NCBI RefSeq assembly: GCF_000421745.1
Contig: NZ_ATXP01000003.1
Coordinates: 62,001 to 126,000, forward strand
DNA from: Nesterenkonia alba DSM 19423
GTDB taxonomy: Bacteria > Actinomycetota > Actinomycetes > Actinomycetales > Micrococcaceae
DNA: 64,000 nt
Direction of reading: 5' to 3'
Shown in pieces: positions 26,059 to 35,436 of this stretch (position 1 is its first letter; every line of letters begins with the position of its first letter). Under the pieces are notes generated by a model. The model did not search any database. It saw only the letters and a program-made list of their open reading frames with translations, and was not told the origin of the DNA. A program made the position numbers and the translations under genes.

Positions 26059-27054
26059 TTAAGCCGTCAGCTGGTGCTGACCGGAGTCCTGCCGCCCCAG
26101 CCCGCCGGTGACCCCGGCTGCGACAGCCCGGGAACCCAGTACCAGCGTATAGACCCAAAACGCGGCGAATGCGATCACACCGATGCTGATCCGCAGCCAA
26201 TACGGCAACTCCGAGCCGGTCACGAATCCTTCGATAATCCCACTGATGAGCAGTACTGCGGCCAGACCGATCGCTACGGTGATGAGACGCAACGTCTCCT
26301 GGACCAGTGAGGCCGACCGCGGTTGCCGGCCGGGGGCCACCCAGGACCAGAAGATCCGCAGGCCCGCCGCCGCGGCGACGAAGACCGCGGTCAGCTCCAG
26401 GAGCCCATGGGGCAGGATGTAAATCCAGAACTCCGCTGCGGCCTGCTGCTCGTACATGATTCCCGCGTTGAGGCCCAGGTTCAGGGCGTTGACGGTGAGA
26501 ACCAGTAGCGGCCACACCCCGGAGATCCCCAGCCCGACGCAGAGTGCGGCGACCAGAGAGTTATTGGTCCACACCTGGGAGGCGAAGGCCGAATGCGGGT
26601 GTTCGTAGTAGTAACCGACGAAGAGCTCCTCAGCATGCTGGGCTCGTTCCGCGGCCGGGATCATCGCATCCAGCTGCGGATGCGTAGCGGTCCACACTGC
26701 GAAGATGACCACCAGCGCAATCCAGGCGGCAGCGATGGCCAGGCTCAGCCACCGCAAGCGATACAGCGCCGCCGGCAGCGACTGGGTGACGAAGTAGGCC
26801 ACCGCGGTCAAGGCGTTCTCTCCGGTGCCGGTGAAGTGGGCCCGGGCCCTAGCGATACGCGCTGAAAGCTGAGCGGCTGCCGGGGAAGCCGGTTCGGCGG
26901 CTTGGATCATTGACACATGAGTGGAGGCCCGGCGGTAGAGCAGCAGCAGTTCGTCGATTTCCTCAGCGGTGAGGTGACGGCGTCGGGCCAGCTCATCGAG
27001 CCGTTCCCAGCTGCGGTGGTGCACACGCAGGAATGCGTCGACATCGAGGGCCAT
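26059..27054 (-). CDS. SpoIIM/DUF95-like integral membrane protein
   Basis: 331 residues from the ATG at 27054. An N-terminal helical soluble region (LDELARRRHLTAEEIDELLLLYRRAS) precedes about five membrane segments. The segment ILPHGLLELTAVFVAAAAGLR matches the conserved HGxxE motif of the stage II sporulation protein M family. Non-sporulating Actinobacteria keep it beside RDD and MoxR/DUF58 genes. Divergent from the RDD gene with 37 bases between the starts. Confidence 0.85.
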   Translation of the reverse strand: MALDVDAFLRVHHRSWERLDELARRRHLTAEEIDELLLLYRRASTHVSMIQAAEPASPAAAQLSARIARARAHFTGTGENALTAVAYFVTQSLPAALYRLRWLSLAIAAAWIALVVIFAVWTATHPQLDAMIPAAERAQHAEELFVGYYYEHPHSAFASQVWTNNSLVAALCVGLGISGVWPLLVLTVNALNLGLNAGIMYEQQAAAEFWIYILPHGLLELTAVFVAAAAGLRIFWSWVAPGRQPRSASLVQETLRLITVAIGLAAVLLISGIIEGFVTGSELPYWLRISIGVIAFAAFWVYTLVLGSRAVAAGVTGGLGRQDSGQHQLTA

Positions 27055-27091
27055 GCCTCCCACCCTACCCACCGGCGATACGCTGGGGGCC

Positions 27092-27910
27092 ATGGCCCGT
27101 TCTGTCCTCACCGGTGAAGCGGTGGCACTTGACCTTCCAGCGGTCTCCCTGCTGACCCGCGCCATCTCCCTACTCATCGACCTGGTGATCTATGTGGCGC
27201 TCTTTGTGGTGTGTCTGGTGGCTTTCGGGGTGGGAGGCAGCCGGGTGATCTCCGACGACGCCGGTTGGGCGGCACTGCTGACCGCCACAGCAGTGCTGTG
27301 CCTGATCGCCATCCCGATTGCGGTAGAGACCCTGACCCGGGGGCGTTCGGTGGGCAAGCTCATCTTCGGTCTGCGGCTGGTCCGCGACGACGGCGGCTCG
27401 ATCCGTTTCCGCCACGCTTTAGTTCGGTGGCTCATCGGCCTCGGGGAGATCTATCTCACCCTGGGGCTGGTACCGCTGATCTCCGCGATGGCCAGCCGGC
27501 GCAGCAAACGCTTAGGTGATGTGGCCGCAGGTACCTATGCGGTACATGTGCGCCAGCGCGCCGTGGAACCGATGATGCTGCCTGTTCCGGCAACGATGGC
27601 CTCGTGGACCCAGATTGCCGATATTGGCCGGATTCCCGATGAGTTGGCCGCCCGGGTCGCTCGCCTGCTACGCACCGTGGAACACGGTGGCGCGGCCCGG
27701 AATATGCGGATGCTGGAGCTGACCGCTGAGGCCATGGCTGCAGAGGTCTCCCGGTATGTGTCCCCGCCGGCACCGGCGTCGTCCTCCTTGGAGTACCTCA
27801 CAGCGGTGATGGCCGAGCGGCGCAACCGGGAATACCAGCGACTGGCGGCCCAGCAGCAGCGGCAGAGCCGCGTACTGGACAGGCTCAGCTCGGTGCCTCA
27901 CTACCCCTGA
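27092..27910 (+). CDS. RDD-family membrane protein
   Basis: 272 residues from the ATG at 27092 with GGGGG just upstream. The N-terminal ~150 residues have the RDD pattern: LLTRAISLLIDLVIYVALFVV, TRGRSVGKLIFGLRLVRDDGG and SRRSKRLGDVAAGTYAVH. The C-terminal ~110 residues are soluble and helical, ending in an RNREYQRLAAQQQRQ stretch. Function unknown; the pairing with a divergent SpoIIM-like gene is conserved. Confidence 0.87.
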   Translation: MARSVLTGEAVALDLPAVSLLTRAISLLIDLVIYVALFVVCLVAFGVGGSRVISDDAGWAALLTATAVLCLIAIPIAVETLTRGRSVGKLIFGLRLVRDDGGSIRFRHALVRWLIGLGEIYLTLGLVPLISAMASRRSKRLGDVAAGTYAVHVRQRAVEPMMLPVPATMASWTQIADIGRIPDELAARVARLLRTVEHGGAARNMRMLELTAEAMAAEVSRYVSPPAPASSSLEYLTAVMAERRNREYQRLAAQQQRQSRVLDRLSSVPHYP

Positions 27911-27948
27911 AAGCCCTTCAGGAGGGCCCTCAGGGAATAGTGCTGCTT

Positions 27949-29427
27949 TCAGTACCGATAGTGCTCGGGTTTGTAAGGCCCGGCGACGTCGACACCGAGG
28001 TATTCGGCCTGCTCTTTACTCAGTTCGGTGAGTTTGGCCCCCAAAGCGGGCAGGTGGAGCCGCGCAACTTTTTCATCGAGCACCTTGGGCAAGGTGTACA
28101 CCCCGGTGGTGTAGGCATCCTCACCGTCGTAGGCCTTATGGGACTTCGCGAAGAGTTCGATCTGGGCCATCACCTGGTTGGTGAAACTGGAGCTCATCAC
28201 GAAGCTGGGGTGCCCGGTGGCGTTGCCGAGGTTGAGCAGACGGCCTTCAGAGAGCACGATGATGGAGCGGCCGGTGGTCTCGTCGAACACCCATTCGTGG
28301 ACCTGGGGCTTGATCTGCACTTTGCGGACCCCCGGGATCCGGGCGAGGCCAGCCATGTCGATCTCGTTATCAAAGTGGCCGACATTGCCGACGATGGCTT
28401 TGTCCTTCATCTGCTGCATATGCCCGGCGGTGATGATGTCTTTGCCCCCGGTGGTGGTGATGAAGATGTCCCCGGTGGCCACGACGTCCTCAAGGGTGCT
28501 CACCTGGTAGCCGTCCATGGCGGCCTGCAAGGCGTTAATGGGGTCGATCTCGGTGACGATCACCCGGGCGCCCTGGCCGCGGAGCGCTTCAGCAGCACCC
28601 TTACCGACGTCCCCGTAACCACAGACCACCGCGACTTTGCCTCCGATGAGGACATCCGTGGCGCGCATAATGCCATCGGGCAGGGAGTGCCGGATGCCGT
28701 AGCGGTTATCGAACTTTGACTTGGTGACCGCGTCGTTAACGTTGATCGCCGGGAACAGCAGCCGGTCCTGGGCGGCCAGCTGGTAGAGCCGGTTGACCCC
28801 GGTTGTGGTCTCTTCGGTCACCCCGCGCAGGTTCTGGGCGATGCGGGTGAACCGTTGAGGGTCCTGCGCCAGGGAATCCTGCAGGGTAGCCAGGATGATC
28901 CGGTACTCCTCAGGGTCTTCCTCCTCGGCCACGGGTACAGCGCCAGCGGCTTCGAATTCGGCCCCCTTGTGGACCAGCAGAGTGGCGTCTCCACCGTCGT
29001 CGAGGATCATATTGGCTCCCAGGGTGGGGTCCTGGTCCGCCCCGGGCCAGGCGAAGATCTGCGCGGCGGTCCACCAGTACTCCTCCAAGGTCTCGTTCTT
29101 CCAGGCGAAGACCGGTACGCCCTGGGGGTTCTCGGGCGTGCCCTGTGGGCCGACGACCACCGCGGCAGCGGCTTCATCCTGGGTGGAGAAGATATTGCAG
29201 GAGGCCCAGCGCACCTCAGCTCCGAGAGCGACGAGGGTTTCGATGAGTACTGCGGTCTGCACAGTCATGTGCAAGGAACCGGCGATGCGGGCCCCGGCCA
29301 GCGGCTGGGCCTGGCCATATTCTTCACGCAGGGCCATGAGCCCGGGCATCTCGTGCTCGGCCAGCCGGATCTGGTGGCGGCCGATCTCGTGCAGGGAGAT
29401 ATCAGCGATGCGGAAATCGAAACTCAT
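27949..29427 (-). CDS. ahcY: Adenosylhomocysteinase
   Basis: 492 residues. NAD-binding [18 protein letters not shown] and catalytic regions [37 protein letters not shown] and the C-terminal KPEHYRY are all present. It splits S-adenosylhomocysteine into homocysteine and adenosine, keeping methyltransferases active. GAGGA lies 10 bases before the ATG. The start overlaps the stop of a small Trm112-like gene. No SAH riboswitch was recognised upstream. Confidence 0.97.
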   Translation of the reverse strand: MSFDFRIADISLHEIGRHQIRLAEHEMPGLMALREEYGQAQPLAGARIAGSLHMTVQTAVLIETLVALGAEVRWASCNIFSTQDEAAAAVVVGPQGTPENPQGVPVFAWKNETLEEYWWTAAQIFAWPGADQDPTLGANMILDDGGDATLLVHKGAEFEAAGAVPVAEEEDPEEYRIILATLQDSLAQDPQRFTRIAQNLRGVTEETTTGVNRLYQLAAQDRLLFPAINVNDAVTKSKFDNRYGIRHSLPDGIMRATDVLIGGKVAVVCGYGDVGKGAAEALRGQGARVIVTEIDPINALQAAMDGYQVSTLEDVVATGDIFITTTGGKDIITAGHMQQMKDKAIVGNVGHFDNEIDMAGLARIPGVRKVQIKPQVHEWVFDETTGRSIIVLSEGRLLNLGNATGHPSFVMSSSFTNQVMAQIELFAKSHKAYDGEDAYTTGVYTLPKVLDEKVARLHLPALGAKLTELSKEQAEYLGVDVAGPYKPEHYRY

Positions 29428-29597
29428 GCGGAGGTGTCCTCGGGAAGCAGGCGGGGTACGCCGCGGTCAATGGGGTAACGCAGGGCGGGGTCTTCGGTGG
29501 CGACGAGGTCGTCACCCTCCTGCCGTAGGGGGCTGCCGGTGGTGGGGCAGCGCAGGATCGTCAGGATGGCCGGATCGACCGCGGGTGTGCTGGACAT
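29424..29597 (-). CDS. Trm112-family small protein
   Basis: 57 residues, short enough to be missed by length cut-offs. It begins [23 protein letters not shown] style and has the Trm112/YcaR pattern: [24 protein letters not shown]. The usual zinc-ligand second Cys is not obvious; only one Cys is seen. Its TGA overlaps the ahcY ATG, which strongly supports translation. Eukaryotic Trm112 activates methyltransferases, which fits with ahcY clearing their product; that link is inference. Confidence 0.75.
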   Translation of the reverse strand: MSSTPAVDPAILTILRCPTTGSPLRQEGDDLVATEDPALRYPIDRGVPRLLPEDTSA

Positions 29598-29624
29598 AGG
29601 TGTACAGGGTATCGCGGCGCGGGG

Positions 29625-29999
29625 TCAGTCGCGGACCAGTCGCAGGTGCCCACGGGAGACCGGAGCCTCACCCTCCGGGGCGGTCAGCGGGGCGGGGGCC
29701 TGCCGAGCCCGCACTGTGGGGGCTGAACTGGCCGGCGCTGGTTCGCGTACGGCGTCAGCCACGGCGAGCAGGTCGCCGTCGTCGTCGCCGACCGGCTGCC
29801 CGTAGTCCAGGCGCAGCACGTCCCAGCCGCGCGGGGGGTTGACGCGGTCGGCGTGCCCGGCGCACAGGTCGTAGGTGTGCGGTTCAGCGTAGATGCTGAT
29901 GGGCCCGACGACGACGTTCTGATCCTGATACGAGTACGTCAGGGTCGCCACGGCGGGCTGGCCGCAGCCGCTCTTGGTGCATCGGCGCTTGGAATCCAC
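29625..29999 (-). CDS. DUF3499-family protein
   Basis: 124 residues. N-terminal RRCTKSGCGQPAVATLTYSY and DLCAGHADRVNPPRGWDVLRL carry a probable zinc-binding set (Cys7, Cys12 and CxxH). The C-terminal third is proline/alanine-rich. The family is restricted to Actinobacteria and unknown in function. GTG start one base after the DUF5719 stop. Confidence 0.85.
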   Translation of the reverse strand: MDSKRRCTKSGCGQPAVATLTYSYQDQNVVVGPISIYAEPHTYDLCAGHADRVNPPRGWDVLRLDYGQPVGDDDGDLLAVADAVREPAPASSAPTVRARQAPAPLTAPEGEAPVSRGHLRLVRD

Positions 30000-30000
30000 G

Positions 30001-31524
30001 TCAGCCGACCCTACCGGGTGCCGGCTGCAGGATCACGGGGACACGCTCAGCCGCGGGTTCGGCGGGGGTGAAGTCTGCGATGCTGAACCGTCCGGCCTCA
30101 TCCCGACTCAACACCGCGGCGTGCACGGTACCGGAGACCTCTTCGACGACGACGCCGGATGCGTCCCCCAGCTCCACGCTCGCCCCGGATCCCGGCGGCA
30201 CCTCGACCTCTTCGGACTCCTGTGGCGTACCGTCAGCGTCGAGCAGGTGATAGCTCAGTCGAGCGGTTCCCTGCCCGGTCGGCATCAGCCGCAGCTGGGC
30301 CTCCTCGGCCTGCTCCGGCACTGTTGCCACCATCTCCTCGGCGAGGGGCTGACGAGCCACACTGAAGGAGAAATCCGCCTCGGGCGGTCCTTGCTCGGTC
30401 TGCGGTTCGAGCTCTTCACCGGTGATCGGATCGACCTCCGGCTCGAGTTCCACCTCCACCTCAGTGCCATCTCCGGGGCTGCGAACTGCCGCGTAGGTGG
30501 GCACATCTGTGTGGACAACGACGTCGTAAACTCCCGCCTCGGGCAGACCCTCCAGATCCACTACGAAGACCTCTCCGGCGGGGGCCTGGAAAACCCCCGG
30601 GGTGGATAGCGGCTGTTGACCTTCGGTGTTAAAGGCCTGCAGCTCCACCGTCGCTTCGGCCGTACCGGGGACGTAGAGCCACAGTTCGGCCGCTGCGGTG
30701 GTCTCGGCGTCCTCACCGGGGATGGGAACTGCAGGCATCACGTGTTCGGTGCTGACCGCTGACTGCGCGGGCAGCAGTTCCGCCCCCAGTGGCGTACTGC
30801 CGGAGGCCCGGGAGGTCTCCAGATAGGCGAGAACGGGGGCAGATGAGGCAGTGACCTCCACCGCCAGCGGGGTCTGTTCGGGTGCTAAGCCGGCGAGGTT
30901 GATGGTCTCAGAGGACTCGGCGGGTACCAGCACGGTCGTCGCACCCAGAGCTCCTCGCTCCCCGTCGGTGTCAAAGGTGGTGACCTCCACTGCGGCTTGG
31001 CGGTCATAGGGGTTGGTGAGGATGATCTCAGAGACCGAACCGGTTCCTGTTTCCGGCCCGAGGAAGACGTGACGGCGCTGCGGAATCTGGCAGCGTGGAC
31101 TTATCAGACCGGCGTCTTCGTCCACCTCTGCTTCTCGGCAGAGGGCGGGCAAATGCACCGTCCCGGCGGCGGTGTACGCAGGCAGTACTGTTCCGGCTGG
31201 CTCCTGGTGGGGAGCGGGAGCCAGCACAGCGGAAACACCGCCACTGAGGAGCAGCGCAGCCCCAGCGACTACTGTGGCCAGCCGCAGCCGTGGCGTGCCT
31301 GCTGAGGCGTGAGCCCTCCCCGTCTGCGACCTCTGCACAGGGTGAGCACTGGGGCGGGTGGCTGTCTGGGAGGATCCGGTGAGCTCAGTGTCCACGGTGT
31401 GCTGCGGTGCTGCTGTCTGGCGGGACCGCTCCTGCTGGCGGGCAGCCCTACGCTCTTGGCGGGCGGCACGTTTGGCAGCACGACGCTGCTGGCGAATGTA
31501 CTTCTTCACCGGCTTAGCGCTCAT
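30001..31524 (-). CDS. DUF5719-like secreted/membrane-anchored protein
   Basis: 507 residues from the ATG at 31524, which has GGGAGG seven bases upstream and overlaps the glycosyltransferase stop (ATGA). The N-terminal ~75 residues are strongly basic (KKYIRQQRRAAKRAARQERRAARQ segments), followed by one membrane segment (~95-117). The rest is an extracellular region of beta-rich, acidic repeats with DUF5719-like content. Position between a membrane glycosyltransferase and DUF3499 is conserved. Its likely role is in envelope glycan assembly; no catalytic motif is evident. Confidence 0.72.
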   Translation of the reverse strand: MSAKPVKKYIRQQRRAAKRAARQERRAARQQERSRQTAAPQHTVDTELTGSSQTATRPSAHPVQRSQTGRAHASAGTPRLRLATVVAGAALLLSGGVSAVLAPAPHQEPAGTVLPAYTAAGTVHLPALCREAEVDEDAGLISPRCQIPQRRHVFLGPETGTGSVSEIILTNPYDRQAAVEVTTFDTDGERGALGATTVLVPAESSETINLAGLAPEQTPLAVEVTASSAPVLAYLETSRASGSTPLGAELLPAQSAVSTEHVMPAVPIPGEDAETTAAAELWLYVPGTAEATVELQAFNTEGQQPLSTPGVFQAPAGEVFVVDLEGLPEAGVYDVVVHTDVPTYAAVRSPGDGTEVEVELEPEVDPITGEELEPQTEQGPPEADFSFSVARQPLAEEMVATVPEQAEEAQLRLMPTGQGTARLSYHLLDADGTPQESEEVEVPPGSGASVELGDASGVVVEEVSGTVHAAVLSRDEAGRFSIADFTPAEPAAERVPVILQPAPGRVG

Positions 31525-34500
31525 GATCGCCTCCCTTCGAGCTGGGCGGTGGTCGCCACCGGCAAAATCCGCCAGCTGCGGGGCAGGGGCACCGCAATGA
31601 GGATCAGCACCAACAACATCAGCCCGACCGCGGTGAGCAACGGGTACTGATAGTCGGAACGGTGAGAGACCTCGAGGGTTCCCTGGTGTTCTCCCTGCGG
31701 CAGGTGGAATCGCCGCATCCAAGGCAGTTCTTCGTCTCCGGTGGAGGATTCCGTGGTCGGCCGTAGCTGTTCTCCGTTGAACTCCCCACGCCAGCCTCCG
31801 GCACGCTCGGTGGCAAGCTCCAGGAACTCTGCCTCTTCCGGGAGGGTCAGCGTTGTGCCGTGGATACGGCGGTCATCGGAAGCTACTGTGCTGAGCTGGT
31901 TGCCTTCACCGTCGATCAGCCGCGCCCAGGCAATATCTTCGTCCTCCGCCCGCCACAGCAGACCCCGGTCGGTGGGACCCACGGAGATGAGTCCGGCGGC
32001 GACGTCGGCGGCATCGGTCAGTGGGGTCTCCCCTTCTGGAATGAGGATGAAACCTACAGCGAGTTCCCGCAGTAAGTCTTCGAGGTCTTCGGCTCCGGGG
32101 GTCACCACTGCGGCGGTGAGTTCTGCCAGGCGCTGCTGGGATGCGCTGTGCTCATCGGTGTATTCGGCATCGGCACGCAGCGGCAGTCCCTGTGCGGTCA
32201 CCGGGGTGCGCACGGCATCAAGCATCACACCCTGACCGGAGACCAGTTCGGCGGTCACCGTACCGTTGTCAATGCCGAGCACCAGCGTACGGGTGGAGTC
32301 TGGGCCCTCAGCGGCATCGGCGGCGGAGACCGGCACGTGACGGTGGGAGCCCGGGCTGATGAGCACGGGGTGATGGTTCACCGCGGTGATGGTGCGTTCA
32401 TCCAGCGGGGAGACCGGCAACAGGCGCGGCGCCGCCCACAACACGGCAGTGGCGAAGATGGCGATGACCAACAGCGTGGAGGCCACCGGGGAGAACAGGC
32501 CCCCCAGGTCCACATGCGCGGTGTCCAGAGCGGCCAGTGCTGCAGCTAGCAGGCAGAGCACCAGCACTGAGACCAGCGGGCCGGGATGGGCTGCGACGAG
32601 TTCGTCCCCGATACGGCCGGTGGCCACGCCTGTCACCACCGCCGAATAGAACCCCGTGCCGGCGGCGGTCGTTCCGGCGACGAGGAGCAGCCGGCGTCGA
32701 CCGGCAGCGATGAGCCCGATCAGTGCGATGACCAGCAGTGGTCCGCCGATGAGCAGCGCCAGCCGCAGTCCCCAAAAGTCTCCGTCCAGGACCGCGGGAA
32801 GCCAGGCACCCTCAGCACTGGCCCCAGGTAGCCCGGCTACGGGGTCGAACGCCACAGAAAAGCCCAGCAATTGCTGCCACAGTGGCGCCGGTAGTCCTGC
32901 CTCCGCTGCGGAGAGCGTCCGTCCGGGTTCGCCTAAGAGGACCGCGGCGAGCTGAGAGCCCCGGTCCAGGGTCGAGAAGACCGTGGGGATGAAAATCGCC
33001 AGCGCAGGAGCGGGGAGAAGCCAGAAGATGCGACCAGGACGCCCGAGCAGGCTGGCGGCCAGCACACAGAACACCACCGCCGGCACCAACAGGATCGGCG
33101 CACTAGCACAGAGCAGAGCAAGGACCAGTCCCGCTCCGGCTGCCGGTTCAAGTCCGCCGGTGCGCTCCCGGCGTCGACGCAGGGCGTGTACCGCGAGGAC
33201 CACCACCACCGGTAGCAGGATATGCGCCATCACGGTGCCGATTCGGCCTTGTCCAGCGGCGGTGTGCAGTACGGGCAGCAGCGCCCAGATGAGCGCGGCG
33301 AGCACCCGGTGAAAAGCGCGTGGACTCCATAGTCCGGCTGCCCACCAGGCGGTGAGTGCAGCCAGTGGCGCAGCGAGGATGACCACCCACAGCAGAACTG
33401 TCGAAGCGTGGCCAGCGCTGAGCAGCGAGAGCACCAGGACCACCAAGGCAAAGGGATCCGCCGCGGAGCGTTCTCCCAGCGAATCAGCCGTGAGGAAGCT
33501 CACCGTCTGGTAGAGCGCCTCGCTAACTGAGGGGGAGGCTGGCAGCGCGGCTCCGCCACCGAGCACCGGTGTGGTCAGCAGCTCTCGGAAACCGATGAGA
33601 CTGACGCCGGTGAGCGCGGTCAAGACCACGAAAAGGCCCAGGCGGTCCTCACTGCGCCGGGCCGGCATCTCATCAAACTCCCCGTCGCCGGTGGCCACAT
33701 CGAGGAGACCCGCGTCCTCCTCCGCGACGCGGCGGATTTGGGGGGCGACCGTCTCGGCGGTGAGGTCACGGCGGCGCTGCCGACGCAATACAGCACCCGG
33801 TACCGGGTCTGCGGGCAGAGGTTCGAAACGTCTGGGTCCGCGAGTCATCATCCGTCTCAACCGGGCAATGGCGACCCAGTTCAGCAATCCATGGGCCGAG
33901 CTGGCCACCTGCCCGAACCCGGCCTCGGGAGCTTTACAGGCAATCAGTGCCAGACACCGCACCAGGGCCAGTACCCACTGCCCCAACCACACCAGCGGGA
34001 TAGCAGCCAGGTGAGCCCGCGCCAACCGGGTGATGATCTGGCTGCGCCGCTGTTCGGCCGGTAGGTAGAGCGCGCCACCGAGCCGGTGAACGGTCTGACG
34101 GGTTGGCGGATCACTGCGGTACATCCGGGCTGCCGGCTCGATGACGACCTGGGCCCCCGCCTGCCGAGCCCGAGTGCAGAAATCAGCGGCGGCATAGTCC
34201 CCGCTCAGCCAGGGCGCAAAGCCCCCGAGCGCTCCGAAAAGGCGAGCAGAGACGAGCATGCCGTGGGCAGCGACGGCGCTGACGGCGTCGCGCCCGTCGT
34301 ACTGCCCCTGGTCAAGCTCCTTGGGCTCATTGAGGCTGACGACTTCACTACTGGCCGTCAGGTACAGCCCCACGTTCACTAAACGGTCTTCCCCCATGCC
34401 CGCGTAGAGCTGTTTGGCGCCGACGATCTCCACTCGGGCATGGGTCTTCTCATCGGTGACGACGCTAAGCCGCTGCTCGAGTTTCTCCAGGGTGTCGGGG

Positions 34501-34757
34501 GCGGGCTGGGCCCCTGAGGGAAGGATCCACAGCCACTGGTATTTGGGGGTGAACCCCTCCCCCAGGTTGCGCTCCAGTGTGCGCCACAGCGGCGTCTGGG
34601 TGGCGCGGTGCAGGTCCTGTGGCCCGCGATAGCTCGGTGTGCTGAGCTCGATGACAGAGTCCGGGCGGCGGGTCTGTGTCTCAAGGGCAGCAGACGCGAA
34701 ACCGCCGCCGTCGTGCAGGACGACAGCGGCGATATGCCGGGAGGCCGAGGCGCTAAT
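31521..34757 (-). CDS. Giant membrane glycosyltransferase (GT2 N-domain), probable ATT start
   Basis: About 1078 residues. The frame reads HIAAVVLHDGGG near the N-terminus, then a GT2-like domain (WLWILPSGAQP around residue 75, later ALGGFAPWLSGDYAAADFC), about 12 membrane segments, and an extracellular C-terminal half ending in two membrane-proximal helices. The only conventional start near the front is the GTG at 34433, which would delete about 108 residues of the catalytic domain. Upstream, the frame holds no ATG, GTG or TTG back to a TAA at 34781-34783. An ATT at 34755-34757 overlaps the whiB TGA as TGATT, with GGAGG five bases before it. It probably builds a surface glycan. Confidence 0.75.
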   Translation of the reverse strand: MSASASRHIAAVVLHDGGGFASAALETQTRRPDSVIELSTPSYRGPQDLHRATQTPLWRTLERNLGEGFTPKYQWLWILPSGAQPAPDTLEKLEQRLSVVTDEKTHARVEIVGAKQLYAGMGEDRLVNVGLYLTASSEVVSLNEPKELDQGQYDGRDAVSAVAAHGMLVSARLFGALGGFAPWLSGDYAAADFCTRARQAGAQVVIEPAARMYRSDPPTRQTVHRLGGALYLPAEQRRSQIITRLARAHLAAIPLVWLGQWVLALVRCLALIACKAPEAGFGQVASSAHGLLNWVAIARLRRMMTRGPRRFEPLPADPVPGAVLRRQRRRDLTAETVAPQIRRVAEEDAGLLDVATGDGEFDEMPARRSEDRLGLFVVLTALTGVSLIGFRELLTTPVLGGGAALPASPSVSEALYQTVSFLTADSLGERSAADPFALVVLVLSLLSAGHASTVLLWVVILAAPLAALTAWWAAGLWSPRAFHRVLAALIWALLPVLHTAAGQGRIGTVMAHILLPVVVVLAVHALRRRRERTGGLEPAAGAGLVLALLCASAPILLVPAVVFCVLAASLLGRPGRIFWLLPAPALAIFIPTVFSTLDRGSQLAAVLLGEPGRTLSAAEAGLPAPLWQQLLGFSVAFDPVAGLPGASAEGAWLPAVLDGDFWGLRLALLIGGPLLVIALIGLIAAGRRRLLLVAGTTAAGTGFYSAVVTGVATGRIGDELVAAHPGPLVSVLVLCLLAAALAALDTAHVDLGGLFSPVASTLLVIAIFATAVLWAAPRLLPVSPLDERTITAVNHHPVLISPGSHRHVPVSAADAAEGPDSTRTLVLGIDNGTVTAELVSGQGVMLDAVRTPVTAQGLPLRADAEYTDEHSASQQRLAELTAAVVTPGAEDLEDLLRELAVGFILIPEGETPLTDAADVAAGLISVGPTDRGLLWRAEDEDIAWARLIDGEGNQLSTVASDDRRIHGTTLTLPEEAEFLELATERAGGWRGEFNGEQLRPTTESSTGDEELPWMRRFHLPQGEHQGTLEVSHRSDYQYPLLTAVGLMLLVLILIAVPLPRSWRILPVATTAQLEGRRS

Positions 34758-35302
34758 CAGGCCCTCCGCTTTTTCAACTTACGGCGTTCCCGCTCGGAGA
34801 GACCTCCCCAGATGCCGAATCGCTCGTCATTGGCCAGCGCGTAGTCCAGGCACTCCTGCTTCACGGTGCACGCGGCACAGACCTTCTTGGCGTCCCGGGT
34901 CGATCCTCCCTTCTCAGGGAAGAACGCCTCTGGGTCGGTCTGCGCGCACAGGGCGTCCACCTGCCAGGCAAGTTCCCCTTCGACCTGTTCAGCGGGGATG
35001 AGTGTCGGGATGCCCAACCATACCGAGTCGACACTTTCACCCTGTACCTCAGCGCGGCGGGAAGGAGCCTCGCTGAGCGAAGTGACCGTGGACTCACCGA
35101 CCTCGGCAGCTTCGGCCTGCTGGTGGGCGGCCAACAGTGCGGTGGCCTGCTCCTCCAGGCTGCTGCCGTGCTCCAGTCGGTCGGCTGCCTCCGGGTCGGC
35201 GGGGTCGACGAACCAGTCGGTGGGCACATCGAGCTGGCGCCGGCGTGCCGGCGCGCCCTCAGCCTCTGTGGTGAGGTCAGTTGCCCGCTGTGCCTTCCCC
35301 AT
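34757..35302 (-). CDS. whiB2: WhiB-family iron-sulfur regulator, WhiB2/WhmD type
   Basis: 181 residues. The four Fe-S cluster Cys are 119, 142, 145 and 151 (C-X22-C-X2-C-X5-C), followed by the GIWGG turn (163-167) and a basic tail RERRKLKKRRA for DNA or sigma binding. A 110-residue N-terminal extension is of unusual length. WhiB2/WhmD controls septation in mycobacteria and lies near manA there too, as here. A good promoter lies upstream (35361-35390). GGAGG precedes the ATG by 8 bases. Confidence 0.9.
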   Translation of the reverse strand: MGKAQRATDLTTEAEGAPARRRQLDVPTDWFVDPADPEAADRLEHGSSLEEQATALLAAHQQAEAAEVGESTVTSLSEAPSRRAEVQGESVDSVWLGIPTLIPAEQVEGELAWQVDALCAQTDPEAFFPEKGGSTRDAKKVCAACTVKQECLDYALANDERFGIWGGLSERERRKLKKRRA

Positions 35303-35360
35303 ATGTTGGGCCTCCCCGAAAAAGTGCGATCTGCTGGCGTTTTGCTGCGGTCTGCCCTTA

Positions 35361-35390
35361 ATTACACTGGCGTAAGTATCCGTACGTCAA
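35361..35390 (-). promoter_or_regulatory. Vegetative-type promoter for whiB2
   Basis: On the minus strand TTGACG (35385-35390) and TGTAAT (35361-35366) are separated by 18 bases, close to the SigA consensus TTGACA-17-TATAAT. The leader to the whiB2 ATG would be about 50 bases. It likely drives whiB2 and the coupled glycosyltransferase, DUF5719 and DUF3499 genes. Confidence 0.65.
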
Positions 35391-35424
35391 GTGCTCCGGG
35401 CGCGTCGTGGCCGCGGTGACTGCC

Positions 35425-35430
35425 TACACT
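35425..35430 (+). promoter_or_regulatory. -10 element for a leaderless TIGR03089 transcript
   Basis: TACACT ends six bases before the ATG at 35437, the spacing expected when transcription starts at the initiation codon. There is no Shine-Dalgarno sequence. No convincing -35 box was found. Confidence 0.45.
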
Positions 35431-35436
35431 GGCCCC

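Noticed and set aside
29598-29624. SAH or SAM riboswitch before ahcY
   Set aside because: ahcY starts inside the end of the Trm112-like gene and the preceding gap is only 27 bases, too short for a riboswitch.
31521-34433. GTG at 34433 as start of the glycosyltransferase
   Set aside because: It would remove about 108 residues of a well-formed GT2 domain and leave a 320-base gap after whiB2.
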